DNA from: Bacteroidota bacterium
GTDB taxonomy: Bacteria; Bacteroidota; Bacteroidia; UBA7662
Length of the DNA: 5,878 nucleotides
Direction: 5' to 3'
Assembly: GCA_016868485.1 (NCBI GenBank)
Contig: VGGT01000133.1
Span: forward strand, 1 to 5,878
Shown: positions 1-4,586 of the stretch, one piece after another
Numbering within the stretch: position 1 is the stretch's first letter
Layout of the letters: each line of letters begins with the position of its first letter
Translations under genes and position numbers: made by a program
Notes under the pieces: model-generated
The model's input: the letters and a program-made list of their open reading frames with translations, nothing else
Told to the model about the DNA's origin: nothing
Databases searched by the model: none

Positions 1-259
1 GATTAGCATCTTCACTTCAAGTGGCTAGTTCAAAAAAAGGATTATTAATTCCTATCTTTTGCAATGCCAAAATATACCTGATTAAGACAACTCGAAAGAG
101 GTCGTATTTCTGAGCTGATAGGGCAAATTTGGACAGCAACTTCATAAAACTCAACCCCCGAATGAGCCAAAGAGACCCAACTTCATTTCGAAATTTCCTC
201 CAATGAATAAGGGGCTGATACAAAACAGATTTTGGGAAACGGCATTTTGTGCCAAACCA
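1..259. other. AT-rich stretch without a recognisable gene
   Basis: This segment is visibly AT-richer than the rest of the window, and I recognise no gene in it. The longest reading frame is a 68-codon minus-strand frame (17-223) with hydrophobic and basic residues but no motif I know. It overlaps nothing and has no convincing promoter. It could be a decayed gene fragment or plain spacer. A weak hairpin (GGCA/TGCC, 241-253) lies downstream of tonB1 on the minus strand, but its stem is too short and it lacks a T-tract, so I do not call it a terminator. Confidence 0.4.
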
Positions 260-406
260 GCGCTGGCCTACTGCAATCCAACGCCAGATCGGTAAACAAT
301 CAATGGCCTACTGTTAACCGTCAGTGACCTACTGTTAATAGTCATTGACCTACAGTAAACCGTCAATAGCCTACCGCAATCCGGCGCTAGCCTACCGCAA
401 GGTGAA
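260..406 (-). repeat. 21-bp tandem array seeded by the tonB1 3' end
   Basis: The core GCCTAC/ACCTAC (plus strand) recurs at 306, 327, 348, 369 and 390, an exact 21-bp period. A further, less regular pair of units lies at 260-301 (core at 266). The last unit contains the end of the tonB1 coding sequence: on the minus strand the codons TTG CGG TAG (Leu-Arg-stop) recur one unit downstream as TTGCGGTAG. Because 21 is a multiple of three, TAG appears in the tonB1 frame at 392, 371, 350, 329 and 308 (plus coordinates of the stop's left base). Copies are degenerate, so the array is not freshly made. There are no unique spacers, so it is not CRISPR. Confidence 0.9.
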
Positions 407-1060
407 TCGGAAGGGCAGGTTGTATTGCACGCGAACGGCCATGCCTCGCTGCTTTCCGGGCTTCCAGGGGGGCATCGACTGAACCACGCGCATGGCTTCT
501 TCATCGCACCCGCCTCCGATTCCACGAAGAACTTGCGCGTCTTTGATGCGGCCGCGTTCGTCGACCACGAAGGTTACCACCACAATGCCCTGCAAACCAT
601 TCTCGCGGGCCAATGGGGGATACTTCGTGTTCTTGGCCATATACTCCAATAGGGCCTGGTCGCCACCGGGGAAGGTGGGCATCTCTTCAACTATGGTGAA
701 GATTTCGGGCTCTTCAGCCTCCGCCTCGACCTCTTGCTCAATAACCGGTATGTCTATTCGGGTGTCTTGACTCACCTCTGTGGAAGTAACCTCTTCCTCT
801 TCGAGCACTTCCTCGTTGTCCACTATTTCCAAAACGGGCGGGGGCGGCGGGGGTGGCGGTTTCACTTTTTGCTCAGTTTGGGGCACTTCCATCTCCACCA
901 GATCGTCGACTTGTAGGTCGCCAAGACTAGCCCCACTTCCTTCGTCGTTCGACCAGTTGAAGCCATAGAGCATCAGCCCTAGGGTAAACACCAATCCAAT
1001 CTGAAAAAATAAGGCCCTTTGGGCGTTTAAATCGGCTTTCGGATTCTTTTTTGGTTCCAT
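392..1060 (-). CDS. TonB-family energy transducer 1 (poly-Pro linker)
   Basis: The gene encodes a 222-aa TonB-like protein, which would couple the proton motive force via ExbB/ExbD to outer-membrane transporters. It has a short cytoplasmic N-terminus rich in Lys, one membrane anchor (about residues 16-36), a run of eight prolines (68-75), a strongly acidic linker (about 77-126) and an FPGG-D motif (130-134). The TonB C-terminal domain (about 147-222) contains GRIKDAQVLRGIGGGCDEEA and YNLPFRF. I start at the ATG at 1060, not the ATG at 1102. The shorter form begins with MEPKK just before the anchor, as the paralogue does, and an A-rich stretch precedes it. It lies 148 bp downstream of a close paralogue. 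Its stop codon is inside a 21-bp tandem array. Which transporter it serves cannot be told; the family also includes TonB-like proteins not tied to a transporter. Confidence 0.9.
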   Translation of the reverse strand: MEPKKNPKADLNAQRALFFQIGLVFTLGLMLYGFNWSNDEGSGASLGDLQVDDLVEMEVPQTEQKVKPPPPPPPPVLEIVDNEEVLEEEEVTSTEVSQDTRIDIPVIEQEVEAEAEEPEIFTIVEEMPTFPGGDQALLEYMAKNTKYPPLARENGLQGIVVVTFVVDERGRIKDAQVLRGIGGGCDEEAMRVVQSMPPWKPGKQRGMAVRVQYNLPFRFTLR

Positions 1061-1128
1061 AGCGTTGGGTTTTTTACACGTCGGCCCATGGGGTAAACGC
1101 ACAAAGGCTGGTTTTCGTTTAAGCGGCC

Positions 1129-1156
1129 GAAATTTACACTAAATGCCTGAAATATA
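1129..1156 (-). promoter_or_regulatory. Possible duplicated -7-like boxes upstream of tonB1
   Basis: On the minus strand TATATTTC (1149-1156) and TAAATTTC (1129-1136) each differ by one base from the Bacteroidota -7 consensus TAnnTTTG. They are exactly 20 bp apart, and a third GAAAT core lies at 1169 on the plus strand. They fall about 70-90 bp before the tonB1 ATG, in the gap after tonB2, so tonB1 may have its own promoter besides read-through from gcvH. No clear upstream TTG element is seen; the call is weak. Confidence 0.25.
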
Positions 1157-1208
1157 CACAATAGAATTGAAATAAATGTTTAGGGCATGGCGCAATTGGC
1201 TCGAACGC

Positions 1209-1964
1209 TCACCGACCGCCTAATGATTCGGGTGTGCGCATCCGAAACAAAATAGGCAGGTTGTAGCGCACCCGAACCGCTCTACCGCGTTGTCGCCCCG
1301 GCGTCCATGCCGGCATACCCTTTACCACACGCAGCGCTTCTTCATCGCATCCAAAACCAATGCCCCGCAACACAGCAACATCCTCTATGCGGCCATTGGC
1401 AGCAATAACAAATTGTACGACCACCCGGCCCTCAATTTTATACTCCAGGGCCAATCGAGGATAGATCAACTGGCTATACAAATACTTGAGAAGGGCCTCA
1501 TCGCCCCCCGGAAACTGAGGCATGTCTTCAACCACCACAAACACCTCGTTTTCACCGGCCTCCACCTCATCGGCGGGGAGGGCTACACCCGTTCCGCTTC
1601 CAGAAGAGCGAAATGCTGATGCAGGTATGGCCACATCGTTGCCGCCACTGATTTCGGTGCTGGCCATTTCCGTTTCCTCCAACAATCCCTCCAGAATAGT
1701 CTCGATGGAGCCCGAAAGGGGACGGTGTTCCAGCACAACATCCGGTGGTGGGGTGAAGGTTCGCTGGCGGGTTCGGGGCGTATGGTCCTCCACCTGAACA
1801 GCGCGGTCCCAATCCGGATCGTAGGCCACCGGCTCGTTGAGGTAGGAGTCGACCGTTTCCCAATTCAGAATCAACAAGGCACTGCCTAAGGCAACAATCA
1901 ATCCAACCTCAAAAAACACAACTCGCCACTCATTGAGGCGGTCGAGGTATCCGCGCGGTCTCAT
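1209..1964 (-). CDS. TonB-family energy transducer 2
   Basis: The gene encodes a 251-aa paralogue of the next gene downstream, with the same order of parts. It has a short charged N-terminus, a single membrane anchor (about 14-34), a periplasmic linker, PQFPGGDEALLKY (149-161) and a TonB C-terminal domain (about 168-242) with GRIEDVAVLRGIGFGCDEEA and RVRYNLPILF. The linker has only a PPP (72-74) where the paralogue has eight prolines and a Glu-rich tract. It is instead a mix of charged and Gly/Ser residues. The ATG at 1964 is chosen over an upstream in-frame ATG (2063) because it overlaps the vanZ stop as ATGA, indicating translational coupling, and because it places the anchor as in the paralogue. 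It is the third gene of a gcvH-vanZ-tonB block. Transport substrate or partner is not evident. Confidence 0.9.
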   Translation of the reverse strand: MRPRGYLDRLNEWRVVFFEVGLIVALGSALLILNWETVDSYLNEPVAYDPDWDRAVQVEDHTPRTRQRTFTPPPDVVLEHRPLSGSIETILEGLLEETEMASTEISGGNDVAIPASAFRSSGSGTGVALPADEVEAGENEVFVVVEDMPQFPGGDEALLKYLYSQLIYPRLALEYKIEGRVVVQFVIAANGRIEDVAVLRGIGFGCDEEALRVVKGMPAWTPGRQRGRAVRVRYNLPILFRMRTPESLGGR

Positions 1965-2401
1965 TGTCGGATCATCCAAACGTAAAACAAATACCCCAGG
2001 CCACATCCGGTGAGGTTGGCGAGGTAGTCGCCCAGCTGTGCCGAGCGCTGCACAAAAACCCATGCCTGGAGCAGCTCGGTGAGCCCACTAAACACAATGC
2101 AAATCATCCAGGTGCAGTAGCCGGCGAACATACGCGCCCAATTCAAGACCCGTTGCTTGCGTAGGGCCTGCATCCACAGGAGACCGAGGGGGAAAAACAT
2201 GCTCCCATGAATCACCCAATCGGAAAAACTAAAGGCGGGGAGTGTAACGCTGTAACCCGGCAGGCCGATCAGCAGCAGGATCAGCAACATCCACAGCATT
2301 GGAGGCAAGCAAAACCAGAACAGGCGGCTCCTACGCCGTCTTACAGGTCCGCCCGGCTGGTCGAACAATCCGTCAAAGGCCGATATGCTTTCGGTATTCA
2401 T
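1961..2401 (-). CDS. VanZ-like family membrane protein
   Basis: The gene encodes a 146-aa integral membrane protein. After a basic patch (RRRR, 21-24) come about four hydrophobic segments (roughly 27-47, 62-80, 91-107 and 127-143). The VanZ-family polar signature is visible: D61 and H65 near the second segment, then E109, Q112, R119, D125, N129 and G132 in the order E-x2-Q-x6-R-x5-D-x3-N-x2-G. VanZ itself is linked to low-level teicoplanin resistance in enterococci. Most VanZ-like proteins, including those in Gram-negative bacteria, have no known role, and resistance should not be inferred here. The start lies 29 bp inside the end of gcvH in another frame, and the stop overlaps the start of tonB2 (ATGA), so the three are very likely co-translated. 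Confidence 0.85.
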   Translation of the reverse strand: MNTESISAFDGLFDQPGGPVRRRRSRLFWFCLPPMLWMLLILLLIGLPGYSVTLPAFSFSDWVIHGSMFFPLGLLWMQALRKQRVLNWARMFAGYCTWMICIVFSGLTELLQAWVFVQRSAQLGDYLANLTGCGLGYLFYVWMIRQ

Positions 2402-2753
2402 CGGGCGACATCAAGGCGTCGACTTGCGCGGGATCGTCGAGTTGAATGCGGACCATCCATCCCGAACCGTAGGCGTCGCTGTTCACCGACTCAGGGGCGC
2501 TGTCGAGGCCGGCATTTTTCTCTAAAAGGGTGCCACTCACGGGCATAAACAAATCGGAAACCGTTTTTACCGCCTCCACTGTGCCGAAAACATCGCCCTG
2601 GCGAAGCGCCTGACCAACGGTTTCGATCTCAATAAATACGATATCGCCCAATTCGCCTTGGGCATAGTCAGTGATGCCCACCAAGGCGACGTTGCCCTCA
2701 AGGGCTACCCACTCGTGGTCGGCGGTATAACGAAGATGATCAGGTATATTCAT
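2373..2753 (-). CDS. gcvH: Glycine cleavage system H protein
   Basis: The gene encodes a 126-aa GcvH of normal full length. It is the lipoyl carrier that shuttles the aminomethyl group between the P, T and L proteins of the cytoplasmic glycine cleavage system. The start MNIPDHLRYTADHEWV is typical of the family. The lipoylation motif GTVEAVKTVSDLFMPVSG puts the modified lysine at K63, and VNSDAYGSGWMVRI near the C-terminus is also canonical. It is the first gene of the gcvH-vanZ-tonB2 block; its stop lies 29 bp past the vanZ start. The upstream region on the minus strand is a 19-bp tandem array rather than a recognisable promoter: no TAnnTTTG box or Shine-Dalgarno is obvious in the 17 bp between array and ATG. 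The other glycine cleavage genes are not in this window. Confidence 0.97.
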   Translation of the reverse strand: MNIPDHLRYTADHEWVALEGNVALVGITDYAQGELGDIVFIEIETVGQALRQGDVFGTVEAVKTVSDLFMPVSGTLLEKNAGLDSAPESVNSDAYGSGWMVRIQLDDPAQVDALMSPDEYRKHIGL

Positions 2754-2769
2754 ATTGCTTAAATAGGAT

Positions 2770-2883
2770 ATTGCGGGATTGAATGGCTATTGCGGGATTG
2801 AATGGCTATTGCGGGATTGAATGGCTATTGCGGGATTGAATGGCTATTGCGGAATTGAATGGCTATTGCGGGACGGAATGAAT
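2770..2883. repeat. 19-bp tandem array between trhO and gcvH
   Basis: Six head-to-tail units start at 2770, 2789, 2808, 2827, 2846 and 2865. Units 1-4 are identical (ATTGCGGGATTGAATGGCT), unit 5 has one G-to-A change, and unit 6 diverges in its second half. A very decayed unit may precede it at 2754-2769, reaching the gcvH start codon. Read on the minus strand, the unit junction GCCATTCAATCCCGCAATA closely matches the last codons and stop of trhO (GCCGTTCATCCCGCATAAGG, about 3041-3060), differing by one substitution and two single-base insertions before the terminal TA. The array occupies the 5' leader or promoter region of gcvH. No spacers are present, so it is not CRISPR. Confidence 0.95.
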
Positions 2884-2897
2884 GAGGCGTTAATCGA

Positions 2898-3002
2898 CAG
2901 TTTCAATCAGGGACACAAGAGGTTTAATTTCGAGGGCGAGAGGTACAGGTAGGAGCGCGAGAGGTTCAATGAAGGACACAAGATACGGAAGTTGAGGTTT
3001 GC
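2898..3002. repeat. Degenerate 21-bp tandem array downstream of trhO
   Basis: Units begin at 2898, 2919, 2940, 2961 and (very worn) 2982, an exact 21-bp spacing. The common core on the plus strand is GAGGTTCAAT followed by GGACACAA or GGGCGCGA-like ends. Units 1 and 4 are most alike (TTCAAT-x2-AGGACACAA-type), while units 2 and 3 share GCGAGAGGT. Together with the neighbouring 19-bp array it fills most of the gap between the gcvH start and the trhO stop. No ORF, promoter or terminator is evident inside. Confidence 0.7.
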
Positions 3003-3044
3003 GCTGCGCATCCGGGGTTTGCTAAACGACATCGCATTCTGGCC

Positions 3045-4229
3045 TTATGCGGGATGAACGGCATGGGGTGCCGCTGCCTCGGTTCTTCCGGGCGGCCGTC
3101 CTTTACGGTACACCGTTGGTTGGGCCACGGATGATGGCTGGTTTGAGGGGCTGGGCTGGGCTTGTTCGGCCTGTCTGTCATGCATGGCTTGTCCGCCTTG
3201 CTCGGCCTGTCCGTCACGCATGGCTTGCTCGGCCTGTCCGTCATGCATGGCTTGCTCGGCCTGTCCGCCTTGCTCGGCCTGTCCGGCTTGATGCGCCTCC
3301 ATAATCGCTTGGCATTCTGTACTGCAGCATCCGCTGAGGGCGACGCGGCAGGTGCTACACTGAATAAACAAATGATGGCAGGCCGTGTTGGCGCAGTTCA
3401 CATGCTCGTCGCAGGCTTGTCCGCATTGATGGCAAGCAGCCAGGATATGTTCGCTGATTCGCTCGCCCATGCGGTCGTCGAACACAAAGTTCTTCCCCAG
3501 AAATCGATTCGTCAGGTTTTGGGTACGCACCTGCCGCACATAGTCGATGATGCCCCCGTGCAATTGATGAACCTGCGAAAAACCTTTATGACGCAGGTAG
3601 GCACTGGCCTTTTCGCAGCGGATGCCGCCCGTACAATACAACAGCACAGGCTGCTCCTCCTTGCCTTCCAGTATTTGGGCCACCATGGGGAGCTCATCGC
3701 GGAAGGTGTCGGCATCGGGGCAAACAGCGCCTTCGAAGCGTCCGACCTCACTTTCATAGTGGTTGCGCATATCGACCACCACCGCACCGGGCAAATCCAT
3801 CGCCTGGTTAAACTCCTCGGCCGTGAGGTGCGTGCCCACATTCGTTACATCGAAACTTCCATCGGCGAGGCCGTCGGCCACCAATTTGGGCCGGATCTTC
3901 ACATTCAGTTTAATGAAGGAGCGCCCGTCGTCTTCCACCGCAATCTTCAAGGGCACTTGTTGCAGTCCGTCTACCGCATGTAAATGCGCTGTAAACGCCT
4001 CCATCTCATGTTCCGGTACACTCATTTGCGCGTTGATGCCCTCGCGTGCCACATAAATTCGTCCCAAACAGCCCAAGGCCGACCACTTTATGTAGAGTGC
4101 GTCGCGCAGCGCTTGCACATCATCCACATAAAAATAACGGTAAAAGGATAGGGTAACCCGCCGAAAGTCCTCCTTCATCAGCCGCTCCCGCAGCAGCTGT
4201 CGACTCACCTTATTGTGCAAAACTGTCAT
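3045..4229 (-). CDS. trhO: tRNA uridine-34 hydroxylase, rhodanese family (TrhO/UPF0176)
   Basis: The gene encodes a 394-aa protein of the TrhO (YceA) family, which makes 5-hydroxyuridine at position 34 of certain tRNAs. The N-terminus MTVLHNKVS resembles the start of E. coli TrhO as I recall it, supporting the ATG at 4229. It has an N-terminal domain (about 25-125, with YVAREGINAQ at 59-68) and a rhodanese domain (about 133-237) with active-site loop YCTGGIRCEK and likely catalytic C199. GKNFVFDDRMGERIS (245-259) and a Cys-rich zinc-ribbon-like module (C266, C269, C273, C279, C284, C291, C294, C301, C302, C306) follow. An inserted Gln/Ala/Glu-rich repeat (about 313-357) then separates this core from a basic YRKGRPPGR tail. 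The core is intact, so the enzyme should be active. The gene stands alone between arrays and a tRNA gene. Confidence 0.95.
   Translation of the reverse strand: MTVLHNKVSRQLLRERLMKEDFRRVTLSFYRYFYVDDVQALRDALYIKWSALGCLGRIYVAREGINAQMSVPEHEMEAFTAHLHAVDGLQQVPLKIAVEDDGRSFIKLNVKIRPKLVADGLADGSFDVTNVGTHLTAEEFNQAMDLPGAVVVDMRNHYESEVGRFEGAVCPDADTFRDELPMVAQILEGKEEQPVLLYCTGGIRCEKASAYLRHKGFSQVHQLHGGIIDYVRQVRTQNLTNRFLGKNFVFDDRMGERISEHILAACHQCGQACDEHVNCANTACHHLFIQCSTCRVALSGCCSTECQAIMEAHQAGQAEQGGQAEQAMHDGQAEQAMRDGQAEQGGQAMHDRQAEQAQPSPSNQPSSVAQPTVYRKGRPPGRTEAAAPHAVHPA
3162..3287 (-). repeat. In-frame coding minisatellite in trhO (9/18/27-bp units)
   Basis: Modules of 9 bp combine into 27-bp units (3162-3188, 3198-3224, 3225-3251) and 18-bp units (3252-3269, 3270-3287), with a single 9-bp module at 3189-3197. 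The plus-strand core is TTGCTCGGCCTGTCC. In the protein it gives alternating GQAEQ, AMHD/AMRD and GG blocks at about residues 313-357. All units are multiples of three, so copy-number change would alter tail length without breaking the frame. The segment falls after the last conserved cysteine, in a part of the protein likely to tolerate length change. Confidence 0.95.
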
Positions 4230-4273
4230 AGAACCGACTCAGCTGATTGAGCAAAATTGTGAAAAGCTACCAT
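4226..4273 (-). CDS. Possible 15-codon upstream ORF overlapping the trhO start
   Basis: Starting from the ATG of the inner 44-bp unit the frame reads MVAFHNFAQSAESVL and stops at a TGA that overlaps the trhO ATG as ATGA. That geometry would allow translational coupling to trhO. It is a by-product of repeat duplication and there is no ribosome-binding site to argue for or against its use, so expression is a guess. Confidence 0.25.
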   Translation of the reverse strand: MVAFHNFAQSAESVL

Positions 4274-4317
4274 AGAACCGACTCAGCTGATTGAGCAAAA
4301 TTGTGCAACACTTTCAT
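4267..4317 (-). CDS. Possible 16-codon upstream ORF in the outer 44-bp unit
   Basis: From the ATG of the outer unit the frame reads MKVLHNFAQSAESVLW and ends in TAG just past the ATG of the inner unit, overlapping it by 7 bp. The first six residues match the trhO N-terminus with one change (K for T), so this is most simply a relic copy of the gene's 5' end. Translation is unproven. Confidence 0.2.
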   Translation of the reverse strand: MKVLHNFAQSAESVLW

Positions 4318-4355
4318 TGAATAACACCATAACGGAAGGCCATCCGAAGAGCAGA

Positions 4356-4381
4356 CGCGGGAGACCTCATCGCCCCCCGCG
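4356..4381 (-). terminator. Weak hairpin after tRNA-Leu
   Basis: CGCGGG (4356-4361) pairs with CCCGCG (4376-4381) around a 14-base loop, 11 bp beyond the tRNA 3' end on the minus strand. The stem is GC-only, but no T-tract follows, so it may be a 3' processing or pausing structure rather than a true intrinsic terminator. Confidence 0.25.
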
Positions 4382-4392
4382 CTGTGATCAGG

Positions 4393-4474
4393 TGCCGAAG
4401 GCCGGACTCGAACCGGCATGTCTTGCGACACACGCCCCTGAAACGTGCGTGTCTACCAATTTCACCACTTCGGC
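4393..4474 (-). tRNA. tRNA-Leu (anticodon CAG)
   Basis: The minus strand folds into a type II (long variable arm) tRNA. The acceptor pair is GCCGAAG/CTTCGGC, and the D-arm has GGTAGAC. The anticodon arm is CACGT-TTCAGGG-GCGTG with anticodon CAG at the middle of the loop. The variable arm hairpin is TGTC-GCAA-GACA, and the T-arm is GCCGG-TTCGAGT-CCGGC. Discriminator A73 is at 4393. The following bases read CCT, so the terminal CCA is not fully encoded and must be completed by nucleotidyltransferase. It reads the CUG leucine codon. Confidence 0.97.
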
Positions 4475-4483
4475 CAAGAAAAA

Positions 4484-4509
4484 TGCCCCAATTCCAAAAA
4501 AATGGGGCA
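4484..4509 (-). terminator. Hairpin with T-run immediately upstream of tRNA-Leu
   Basis: TGCCCCA (4484-4490) and TGGGGCA (4503-4509) form a 7-bp stem with a 12-base loop. On the minus strand the stem is followed by TTTTTC, the form of an intrinsic terminator, ending only a few bases before the tRNA 5' end. No minus-strand gene lies upstream, so if real it would stop antisense transcription from the M16 region and insulate the tRNA. On the plus strand it has no T-tract. The role is uncertain. Confidence 0.35.
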
Positions 4510-4571
4510 ATCGCAAAAATAAGGAAAAAAGCTGACATCGCGCAGCGAACCAAGGCAGGCGGGCTGTTCCC

Positions 4572-4579
4572 TATATTTG
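4572..4579 (+). promoter_or_regulatory. Bacteroidota-type -7 box for the M16 peptidase gene
   Basis: TATATTTG matches the TAnnTTTG consensus of the primary sigma factor in Bacteroidota at all six fixed positions. It ends 7 bp before the ATG at 4587, so transcription would begin at or next to the start codon, giving a leaderless or nearly leaderless mRNA. A clear TTG -33 element at the usual distance is not visible, which lowers confidence. Confidence 0.5.
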
Positions 4580-4586
4580 GGGACTT

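Larger units (their letters stand above)
4212..4317 (-). repeat. 44-bp repeats carrying the trhO start-codon region
   Basis: Two 44-bp units (4230-4273 and 4274-4317) are identical over their first 32 bp. Each ends at its right edge with CAT, the complement of ATG, at 4271-4273 and 4315-4317, exactly 44 bp apart and in register with the trhO ATG at 4227-4229. The first 18 bp of the gene (4212-4229) form a partial third copy: MTVLHN in the gene, MKVLHN in the outer unit and MVAFHN in the inner one. Each full unit also contains the palindrome TCAGCTGA and, on the minus strand, CAATTTTG, one base off the Bacteroidota -7 box TAnnTTTG. The array could therefore be a duplicated promoter and start region. 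Confidence 0.93.

Noticed and set aside
268..525. An 85-codon minus-strand frame with seven-residue repeats
   Set aside because: It is the alternate-frame reading of the tonB1 3' end and the 21-bp array; the peptide periodicity just mirrors the DNA period.
1965..2063. N-terminal extension of tonB2 to an upstream ATG
   Set aside because: It would overlap vanZ by about 100 bp and add residues before the anchor that the paralogue lacks; the ATGA overlap start fits better.
1961..2401. Glycopeptide resistance gene
   Set aside because: Only the broad VanZ-like family is supported; no vanA/H/X/S/R genes are present and the organism looks Gram-negative.
2770..3002. CRISPR array
   Set aside because: Units are contiguous with no spacers, are only 19-21 bp, and no cas gene is present.
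3162..3983. A 273-codon open frame on the plus strand
   Set aside because: It is antisense to the well-supported trhO core and owes its openness to the repeat and codon bias; its translation has no recognisable domain.
3045..4474. Functional pairing of trhO with the adjacent tRNA-Leu
   Set aside because: TrhO acts on U34 of tRNAs, whereas this tRNA has anticodon CAG with C34, so it is not an expected substrate; adjacency is probably incidental.
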